DNA of 64,000 nucleotides from Haematococcus lacustris (lineage: Eukaryota; Chlorophyta; Chlorophyceae; Chlamydomonadales; Haematococcaceae), in the NCBI GenBank assembly GCA_030144725.1, contig JASKMD010000008.1, positions 14,422,836 to 14,486,835 on the forward strand, given 5' to 3'. The notes under the pieces were generated by a model. That model had not been told where the DNA came from. It made no database searches and was given only the letters and a program-made list of their open reading frames with translations. This document shows positions 22,199 through 30,071 of the stretch, piece by piece (within the stretch, counting starts at the first letter, position 1; each line of letters opens with the position of its first letter). Both the position numbers and the translations under genes were made by a program.

Positions 22199-23409
22199 CG
22201 ATGTTTCTTTCGAAGTTTCTGCTTACAGCGGTGAAGATGTTCAGCTTGGGGGCCGTATGCTTTGTTCGGAAAGGGGCGCACCCCCTGACCGCTCTGCCTT
22301 CAAAGTGACATCGCTGGAGGCAGTCGTGTTTGTGAGATAGCAAGCGCAGTGGGCAGCATGGCAAAGAGAACTGGGTGCAGCAATTGGCTGGGCTAGGGTG
22401 GGGGTGGGATGGGAGTTTAGTTGGGAATGGGGCTTGTTTGCATGGATTGTTGGCTCTTAGTTTATGGACGGTTAGAGGGAGATATAAACTCACGTCGCGG
22501 CTGTATCGCTTTTACAACGTGCATCACTCATTGTTCACAACTGCATGCGAGTGTGAAAGTGGAGTGAAACAAAGAGTAACTCACTTGATGGGAGTGAGCT
22601 ATGGAATCAAGCGTCGCCCAAGGTCGTTCAATCCTTTAGGAGAGCCCCAAAACGAGCACAGCATGACCTCCTTGGCTTGAAATGAGGTCCACTCTACAAT
22701 AGCGTCAACAATTGTTGTACCCCTTGCGTGTTTCTATCTCAAGCTCTTTCGCAAGAGGGAGAGGTATCTACCAAACTGTAGAACAGCGAAAGTGCGAGTC
22801 ATGTCGAGGTGGGTCTGGCAATGCACTGTCATGCCTGGCGAGCAGCTAGGGTAGGGGCTTGTAGGGGGGAAGTATGTGACAGCAATACTAATTCAGGTTT
22901 AATTGATGAACGCTGTGAATGCTGCTTAGTACATGGGCATTATATTTGCAGTCACGCACAGATGATATTGGGAATGTTGTTTTCTCTGGTTGAGCACTGG
23001 CACACATGCTCATGGTACGGGTGTACAGTATTGAGATGACGCTTCCTGCTTAGACCGACGTGGTCAATGACAGTAATGTGTCACAACACAATTCATTCCC
23101 TGGCATAGCACGTCACACATGCAGGTGACGCAACATAACAAACGCATGTCTTACAAAGTGTCCTGGTGGCTGGCGCATGGTGCCTACATGCGCTGCTGCA
23201 TACGCTACTGGTGGCCAGCTGTGCAGCCAAGCGTGTGCACATCACACCACATTCCTCGTCAGCGCAGTGGGAAATAAATACCAATGCTGAGGCATTGTCA
23301 TAGCACCGTCACTAGGGGTGCTCACACACATGGCATGCTGCACGCTAATGTGCATTAGGCTGCTGCTGCTGCTGCTGCTGTGTGTGGGCACTCCTTGCTT
23401 CATGCAGCT
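22199..23409. other. Intergenic region downstream of malate synthase
   Basis: 3' UTR and spacer. No gene recognised. GC drops between 22450 and 23100. A short (CTG)5 run lies near 23361. Confidence 0.5.
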
Positions 23410-23745
23410 CAGCTCAGGCCGGCTGCGAGACAAGCCACACACAGCCCAGCAGCAGTAGCCTGCTGAGGCACAGTAGTGTGTGACCCCCCCCATCAGAGCT
23501 GTCATCAGCTTACGCTTAGTGCATGTTTTGTCATGCCAACTCTATGCATCGCCCTGTCAAAGGGGTCAGGCAATACTGTAGGTGGTAGGCGACCGTGACC
23601 ATGTGTATGCCATGTATAGGCCATGTGCATGCCATGCGATGGGAACTCCACACAGACAAAAACACCGTTTTGCAGTGGTTCACAATGAGTGTGTTCGACT
23701 GCAATGAAGGCTCAAGGTTGAGGACCAAGGTGCTGCCAGCTCAGG
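23410..23745 (+). mobile_element. Tail-only copy of the Fanzor-like element with flanking direct repeat
   Basis: Positions 23419-23735 are almost identical to 27621-27939, the last codons (RLRDKPHTAQQQ) plus the whole 3' tail of the larger element. Differences are one missing CAG, a few tail substitutions and a shorter C run. Homology stops abruptly at both ends. The 9-bp CAGCTCAGG flanks it (23410-23418 and 23737-23745), a likely target-site duplication, so this is an insertion and not a deletion relic. No complete protein can be made. It shows that the 3' part alone was moved or was left after 5' truncation at insertion. Confidence 0.75.
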
Positions 23746-24379
23746 AAATGTAAATCTGATCTACCCACCTGCCTGGCTGCAAATGTGCAGCCTTGCCCCT
23801 GCCCTTGCTTGTGCCCTTCGTGGGCTGGGTGCACTTGGCTGCCTGCTGAGCCTTGGTGTGTTGAGCTGTGCGCTAGACTTAACTGGTTCCATAGCCCTGG
23901 CACATCTGCTATGCTTTATCAGCCATGTCATTGCATTAGGTCATGTCAGTGCATGCAAGGTATGTGGTAGAGGCGGCCTCACATCCAGGTGGTCCATGCT
24001 CGTGATGCTTGTTGAGCCAGCCAGCCCATGCAGTCCATGCCGATTATTGTCACCCTGGGCTGGAAGGCGTAGGAGAGGGGTGCTGATACCCCAGCCTCAA
24101 GGTGCAGAGTCTCCAAGTCCTAGGTTAAGGTAGCCTTGGCAAGATGCATTGCAGTGTTGTCATGTCGCTTGTGTCCATGCCCATGCCATCCTTCCATATC
24201 ACTGCTGTTGCCCCCCGAGGCTCCCTACAAGCAAAAAACACGACGTGCATGCGCCCTTTGCGAGTCAGCACCGCTGCCGTCGCTGCTGTTTATTCCCATT
24301 CACCCGCACCATCACCAGGCAGGTCAGCCGGGCCTCACCGCAAGGGTGGCCCGCCTGACGCCCAGCTCTCCCTCCGTGA

Positions 24380-25708
24380 GCACCTGAGGCTTATCGGCCT
24401 GCAAGGCTGCTCCTGGTCAGCAGCCCGCCGCCTGACTGGAGCCCCTGGGCCTCCGGCAGGCTGCGCTGGGTGCAAGGCTGGCGGCAGCCCGGATGAGCTG
24501 ACTCTGGAGCTGGGCGGCTGCGGCGGCCGCGGCGGGGTGTGGGCAGGGGCCTGCTGTGCCAGGGCCGCCGCAGCACCGTGAAGCACTTGGTGCGCTGGTC
24601 CTGTAAGCAGAGCAGGCAGGCAGAAGAAGAAGAAGTAGTAGTAGAAGAAGAAGACTACTCTGGTATTCCCCGGCGTGCATTGAGGGAGGAGCTACCGCCT
24701 GTAGGGGGCGCGGCCTGCTCCATCATCAATAGCAGGCAGGCAGGAAGGTACGGGGCGTGAGGGGCGGCATGCAGAGAGCAGTGCTGGGCTTCAGGGTGCA
24801 GATGCTTTGCAGCCACCGCCTGGACTAGGATCCTGGCTGGGTCACACGGTGGTGGTGGTGATGGCTGGACACCATTGAAAGGCTTTGCCTGTGGGGGGTC
24901 ACTGCCCTGCTCAGTAGCTGGCGGGGATGGGGCCGGGCCAGCCCTGCCGCCCCACAGCTGACCACCTAGCCTGCCAAGAAATATGTAAATGAACCTCAAA
25001 TGAACCTCACCCCAAAGCATATTCCTGCGTCTGGGTAGGTTCGAACCGTGACCTTAGCATCATCCACTCGCCCATTGAGCGGAGGGAGGGGCGTCCTCTA
25101 ACCTAGCCTGTTGTGTAAGGGACCAGTGGTGTTGGGCCACAGCCTGTGGGGCAGCTGGACTATGGTGCAGCCGGACAGTGTGAGCCCATACAGCCAACGC
25201 ATGCAGCATGCAGTTCGCAAGTGTGCAGTTGCATGGCCACATGACACTCACTGCAGCTGACGGCCTCCAGCTGACCATCTGAGCCGCTCTCTGACCCTCG
25301 CATGCTGCCGCCTCGGCTGCTGCACCAGGTCAAGTCGCCGGTACTGGGCCTGCTGGAGTGGGGGCCGACAGCTGGGTGCAGCAGGGGCAGCGGGGGGGCA
25401 GGCGGCGGGCCACACGCGGCACGGCTGGGCCTGGGAGGCGTGGGGGGGGTCTGGCTGGGGGGAGGGCGCGGGGGCCGGCTCACGCCCTGGCCTGGCTGTG
25501 AGGTGCGGTGCGAGGAGGAAGGATCTGCCCCCGGGCCTGGGGTCAGGGAGCAGGCGGGGCTGCCCATAGTGCACCGCCGTGCTGGGGGGCGGCCGTGCCT
25601 GGCTGACTGCTCCCCTTGCCTGCCGTCAGCTGGCTGTCCCAGCATCAGGCTGCCCGCTGTGCTGGCTCGGGCAGGGGGGCTCCGGTCAGCACTGTCCAGG
25701 GCTGAGAG
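24380..25708 (-). CDS. Unidentified gene with disordered exons
   Basis: An exon at about 25708-25252 has a good acceptor (CGTGCAG) and donor (GCAGTGAGT). It encodes VDLSALDSADRSPPARAS followed by a Pro/Arg/Ser-rich segment ending GQLEAVSC. A second exon starts at about 24970 after a pyrimidine-rich acceptor (TATTTCTTGGCAG) with LGGQLWGGRAGPAPSPP and later ARILVQAVAAKHLHPEAQ. A third possible exon is 24600-24385 (DQRTKCFTVLRR start, GTGAGG donor). Reading frames between exons were not proved and no domain is recognisable. The Fanzor-like element lies only about 240 bp upstream of the first visible exon. Confidence 0.35.
24627..24727 (+). repeat. Dispersed ~100-bp repeat, copy 1 (copy 2 at 30773-30880)
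   Basis: A GAAGAAGTAG-type purine tract, then GGCGTGCATTGAGGGAGG, AGCTACCGCCTGTAGGGGGC and GCGGCCTGCTCC, nearly identical in both copies. A weaker relative lies at about 1798-1832. It may be a short interspersed or miniature element. Confidence 0.8.
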
Positions 25709-26025
25709 ATCAACCTGCACGTGGCAGCATGATCATGGCAACATCCAGCCTGGTGTTGGGGCCTGGCAAGCGGCTAGGCTAGGCTTCTGCAAGGGGCAGT
25801 AAGGGTTGGCTGCTACAAGGGCCTTCATGCTGGTCAGCGACTGGCTGCTCAAGCCAGGCAGCGGCTGAGCTGGGCTGCAGGGTCCAGGCGGGGCATTGAT
25901 GGCCGGCCAGGTTTGTGACAGCAACACCCAAGGAGCAGGGAGTGGTGAATGCTGTAGATGTTGCCTGCGCTGCTGCGCATCCAGCCATGAGCTGAGCAGG
26001 CAACATGCTGTGCTGGTAAAGCGCT

Positions 26026-26099
26026 CTTTGGAAGTGCCCTTTGGGAGTGCCCTTTGGAGGTGCCATCGCCCTTTGGTCGGAGTGCCCTTTGGGAGTGCG
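26026..26099 (+). repeat. CCCTTTGG-type repeated leader of the Fanzor-like element
   Basis: Five CCCTTTGG or CTTTGG cores spaced by GAAGTGC, GAGTGC, AGGTGCCATCG and TCGGAGTG. The same block occurs in inverted orientation at 60511-60590. It may be an iteron-like binding array or a structured leader RNA; its role is not shown. Confidence 0.8.
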
Positions 26100-26106
26100 A
26101 GAGTGA

Positions 26107-27661
26107 GTGACATCCCGTAGCAACCATTGGGACAGGTGGTTCAGCACGAAGCAGCTGGCCAACCAAGGCTTTGAGTTCGAGCGAACAGTGGAGACTGATG
26201 GTGTCAGTGTATGTGTGCACTACACCCGCCCCCTCCCAACCCCTCCTGCTCCACCCTCCAGCAGCAACAGCAGCCCCCTCCAGCAGCAACAGCAGCCCAG
26301 CGGCAGCCCCAGGTGCAGCAGCAGTAGCGGCCCATGAGTGGGCCTAGCTGAGCAGCGTGAGTTTGTGTCCAATCCAGCCACACAGATTGGGGTGGGCATT
26401 GACCCCGGCGTCACCCAGGCAGTCAGCGCAGCCTCAGGGGTGTGGGATCCGACGACAGGCCAGCTGCTGGCAGACCAGCTGCGCCGGTGGAAGCTGACCA
26501 AGGGCCAGGTCAAGCATGGCAGTGGCCTGAACAATGCCCGCCGTGACACAGAGCGGTGGCTGGCACCCATCAAGCCCCACCTCCAGCACCTGGCAGCAGC
26601 CAGCTCAGCCGGCACCTCCCTGGAGGCCAACCTGAAGCACATCACCGTCACCCTAGCCACCTGGGACGAGGTGTGGGAGGTGTACCTGGACCCCAAGTGG
26701 GCAGAGCAGCGGCTGAGGCTGTACGGAGCTCAGGACCGGACACTGGAGCAGTTCTTCAAGAAGGTGAGGGTGGGTAGGAGAGAGGAAGGTAAAGGGACTT
26801 GGAAGTGGTGGGTTGGTATGAAGTGAGCACGAGGAATATGTCAGCCATCATGTGTGTGCCTCATGTGCATGGCTGCAGTTGGAGGAGGACATGGCGGAGG
26901 TGTCCTTGGAGCGCCACAATCATGCCAAGCAGCTGGTGGTCTTCTTTGGCGCAGCTGGCATTGGCACAAGGGGGGGCTGGGGTGCTGGTGCAGTGCTGCG
27001 GGCCTGCTGCAAGGTGGTGTGCAGGCCCAGGGGCACAGACCAGCGGCGGGGCAGGGTGGTGCTAGTGGATGAGCACCGCACCAGCCGGGTCAGCTCAGCG
27101 GTGAATGGCCAGCAGCCATGTGAGAGGCAGCTGAACAAGCGCAGGAACATAAGGCCTGCAGGCTGGAAGCCCCCTGCAGGGCAGGTGCACCACCGCCTAG
27201 TGCGCCCAGCCTGGAGCCAGCAGCGTGACCAGCCAGTGCGGGGCTTGATGTGGTGCCCAGTAGTGGCCCCCCGCAAGCCCCCACAGGCTCCACGCAGCAG
27301 CCAGCAAGCCTCACAGGCAGCAGCCTCAGAGCCTGGGCCTAGCACTCCCCTGCCAGCCAAGCGCAGCAAGCGCACCAAGGCTGAGCCAGAGGCAGCTGAG
27401 CCCAGTTAGCCCACCAAGGGCAAAGGCAAGGCCCAAGGCAAGGCTGCCAAGGCAAAGCCAGCCCCACAGCCAGGCAGGTGGGTAGACAGGGACTGCAATG
27501 CAGCTCTGAACATGCAGCGCATTGGCGAGAGCAGGTGGCGCCCACTGGAGCTGTGCTACTGGCCAGACCAGGGAGCGCTGCCAGCCAAGGGCAAGGAGTA
27601 CCCTGGCCTGGGCTACAAGCGGCTGCGAGACAAGCCACACACAGCCCAGCAGCAGCAGTAG
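26107..27661 (+). pseudogene. Fanzor/TnpB-like RNA-guided nuclease, broken by two in-frame stops
   Basis: Fanzors are eukaryotic relatives of IS605 TnpB, guided by an RNA encoded at the element's 3' end. Seen: FEFERTVETDGVSVCVHYTR (the TDGVS box before RuvC-I); RuvC-I IGVGIDPGVTQAVSA (near 26388); a helical segment ending LEQFFKK; a GT-AG intron 26764-26878; VVFFGAAGIGTRGGWG; RuvC-II VLVDEHRTSRVSS (near 27060); a basic linker; RuvC-III DRDCNAALNMQRIGESRW (near 27490); and the end KRLRDKPHTAQQQQ. The three acidic residues (Asp, Glu, Asp) are all present. Stops: TGA at 26335 between the TDGVS box and RuvC-I, and TAG at about 27407 in the linker. No ATG opens the first segment, so the N-terminus is missing. 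Ser replaces Cys in the usual zinc-finger CxxC after RuvC-II. An inactive copy is most likely. Confidence 0.8.
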
Positions 27662-27663
27662 CC

Positions 27664-27939
27664 TGCTGAGGCACAGTAGTGTGCGCCCCCCCCACATCAG
27701 AGCTGTCATCAGCTTACGCTTAGTGCATGTTTTGTCATGCCAACTCTATGCATCGCCCTGTCAAAGGGGTCAGGCAATACTGTAGGTGGTAGGCGACCGT
27801 GACCATGTGTATGCCATGTATAGGCCATGTGCATGCCATGCGATGGGAACTCCACACAGACAAAAACACTGTTTTGTAGTGGTTCACAATTAGTGTGTTC
27901 GACTGCAATGAAGGCTCAAGGTTGAGGGCCAAGGTGCTG
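27664..27939 (+). ncRNA. Conserved 3' tail of the Fanzor-like element: candidate guide-scaffold RNA
   Basis: About 275 bp between the ORF end and the right end, nearly identical at 23470-23735 and recognisably conserved at 16787-16952. The best conserved blocks are AGCTGTCATCAGCTTAC, TTAGTGCATG and TGTAGGTGGTAGGCG. In known TnpB and Fanzor loci the scaffold RNA overlaps the ORF end and stops at the element's right end, with the guide coming from flanking DNA. This segment is in that place. It has short complementary stretches (GCTGTCATCAGC; GGCTCAA with TTGAGGGCC) but I could not fold it fully. Confidence 0.45.
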
Positions 27940-27949
27940 TAGATGTTGC

Positions 27950-28514
27950 TTTGCTTTTTTACATTGGGCATTCAGTTGGACAGCGGTTCACAACATTTCA
28001 CAGCTGTTGCTACTGATGGTGAGCCTTGTGGTCATTGGGAAGTTATAAGCCACCCAGCTGAGATATGCAGCTGTCAAGGGTTGATGGAGGAGTGGAGATG
28101 GGGTTTGCTGATGATTATCAGCCTGCAGCTGGTGGTCAATTGCGTGAGGAGGAGTGCCGGTAGCTGCCAAGGAGGTCTTGACCGTATGGTGTGTAATAAC
28201 ACTGTGTATGCTGCTGCTTGTTAGCCAGGGTGCTGGTCTGCATGCCTGGGTCGTCGTCCGCCCTTTATCGCTAGAGCTTGGCATGTGGGTCGGGTGTGGC
28301 TGGCGCCTAGCAGCTAATGAGGGGTGGTAATAGCTGTTTCACCAAGGATCCATGTGATGGTGGTGGAAGCTGTTTAATTGAGGAGTTTGGGCTTGGGTGC
28401 ATACAAGCCAACCTCCCAAAGCGAGAGTCTGAGTGCAGCTGAACGTAGGGCAAAGAAGGGAAGCAAACTAGGAGGAAAAGAGCAGGTAGGACCCAGAAAG
28501 AGCAGGGAGGCCCT
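27950..28514. other. Spacer, possibly lost 3' exons of the gene at 28515-29072
   Basis: No clear exon. The gene on the minus strand enters this region through an intron beginning at 28515, but I could not find the following exons before the Fanzor-like element. Confidence 0.35.
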
Positions 28515-29072
28515 CACCTTGAAACAAAGGAAGGACAAACTGGACACGGCTGGCGGCCCAGGCAGGTCTTCGGAGCTGGAGCTAGTGGGATCGGAGTCGA
28601 CCTCGCTGATGTCGCCCTTGTCCTGCACGGCATTGTCAAACCCGGTAGAACACGTCGAGGGCGGGCCGGGCGCCAGGCCGGGCGCTATCTTTCACTCACT
28701 GGAGTGTCGCTGCTCGCGGCAGGGCCAGGGCGCATTGTGTATCGCGTCAGGCATCTAGTTAGTGTGGTCTCGTGCACTTGTTGCGGGCGTGTGCTCCCGG
28801 GCGCGTGGTCGCGAGATGCAGGGTCCGGGGCCAGAGGCGCAGGAGGGACATAGCCTGAGCCAGGATAACATTGTTTAGAAGAGGGAAGTGCAGCATAATG
28901 GTGCCTCGATGCTGCACACACCGAAGAGCTCCGCAGTCGCGCGACTGGAGGAGCTGAAGCGCGATGAGCGCCTTTGCTCCTCCTCGGCGTTGCGCCCAAA
29001 GTCCATGTAAAGCCGCAAGTTCTGCGCCTCATCTCGTCCTTTGGAAAGGAGCGTAGCGAACTCTTCCGCCAT
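28515..29072 (-). CDS. Unidentified acidic/serine-rich protein, first exons
   Basis: The ATG at 29072 starts MAEEFATLLSKGRDEAQNLR and then YMDFGRNAEEEQRRSSRFSS, ending at a donor CTCTTCG/GTGTGTGC (28922). A later exon reads FDNAVQDKGDISEVDSDP and SSSSEDLPG, ending FLCFK/GTGAGG at about 28516. The start context and the lower-GC upstream DNA (29073-29280) support a promoter here. The segment before FDNAVQ was not resolved. A plus-strand frame across 28378-28758 is also open but lacks splice signals. Confidence 0.4.
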
Positions 29073-29285
29073 TTGTGTTAGCGTAAGACGAATAAAGAGA
29101 GTCGAATGCACAGAAGGAGAGCAAGCCCTGTCTCGGCCTCGGGGACCTCGGACATGTGACTTCAAAAACATGACGAACTTGCAAAGAGGTGGCGTGCCGC
29201 GCCCTTCATCAGCAGGCCACGTCACAGACGCGAGGAACCAAATCTAAGGGCAGACTGAACTGAAAAAAGATTTGACATACTTGAC

Positions 29286-29560
29286 CTAGTTGGTCTCTTC
29301 AGCTCCGCGGCAGGCAGAGGCAAACTGATAGGAGGCACAGATACTCTGAGATGCGGACAGCTGTTCCATGTCGTCTGCTTCACGTACAGTGTCCATGGTA
29401 TTGACAGCGGCATCCCAGCGGGCAACAATAATCAACGCAGATGCAAAACAATCAAACCCTTGCTGGGTTTTTGTCTGTTTGAGTAAACCTTTTGCATACA
29501 TGGCATGGGCACCTAACACCCGCACTACTGCCAGATCCCTGTGACGGGGCTATAGGCTGG
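29286..29560 (-). CDS. Short ORF with atypical, AT-richer codon use
   Basis: The frame reads RDLAVVRVLGAHAMYAKGLL, then GFDCFASALIIVARWDAAV, and stops after RGAEETN. The spacing faintly recalls a TPR-like helix pair. Third positions are much less GC-rich than in POC5 or BIG, so it may come from a mobile element or a recent transfer. No start codon or neighbouring exon is clear. Confidence 0.3.
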
Positions 29561-30071
29561 ACTGGGCATGAGTGACATGCGTTGATACAAGCTGACGAAA
29601 GAAGCGAAAGGGGGCCTTAGCACACGCTGTTGTACTTCAGGCATAAAATAACTAGTGTGACTGGAAAGCATGTTGCCATGCTGGAGCCTTGCCGATACAA
29701 CCAGCTACAGGCAACCCACCACTGAAGGAGAGCATGTAAGAGAGCAACGGATGGCCATGCAAGCGATTAGGGGCTGCTGTGCGAAATACATAAGACGTCA
29801 GACGACAGTCCAGCTGGGCCTGCACCCGGTGTCAAGGCCACATGTGCTGAAACCTTCATTAGCAGTTACTCTGTTGCTGCCGACCCTGATAGCCATCACA
29901 GGGCCAGCCTTGGCCTTGCAAGTAGTCAATTGCCTGGGCAGCACCGCACCTGCAGCCCCTCTTCACAACTTGGCTCGAAAGGCCCTGGCCAGACCGTGCC
30001 ATGGATGGCAGCGCCTGCTGGCCTGCCTGCCCCGCAGCCTACTCCTGGCCCCCCACCCACCCATGGCCCAG

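Larger units (their letters stand above)
25951..27949 (+). mobile_element. Fanzor-like transposable element with flanking 14-bp direct repeat
   Basis: The 14-bp GCTGTAGATGTTGC occurs exactly at 25951-25964 and 27936-27949. Other copies show that the element's own right end includes GGTGCTG, so the target duplication is probably the last 10 bp, TAGATGTTGC. Inside lie, in order: a left end with a TGCGCTGCTGCGCA palindrome (25966-25979), a CCCTTTGG-rich repeated leader (26026-26099), the broken nuclease ORF, the conserved tail, and a hairpin at the right end (GGCTCAA then TTGAGGGCC, 27913-27930). No terminal inverted repeats are visible. The left ~150 bp and right ~35 bp recur, inverted, at 60311-60670, which supports the stated ends. 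Confidence 0.75.

Noticed and set aside
25030..25110. tRNA gene suggested by GGTTCGAACC at about 25039
   Set aside because: The motif is a palindrome, but the five bases on either side do not form a T stem on either strand and no D arm or acceptor stem fits.
25302..25802. Plus-strand frame of 166 residues
   Set aside because: It overlaps the minus-strand exon 25708-25252, which has a good acceptor and donor; the plus frame has neither and reads as low-complexity Gly/Arg.
27913..27939. Helitron right end (hairpin followed by CTRR)
   Set aside because: A hairpin is present, but the bases after it differ in each copy and do not give a constant CTRR, and the flanking direct repeats do not fit Helitron insertion.
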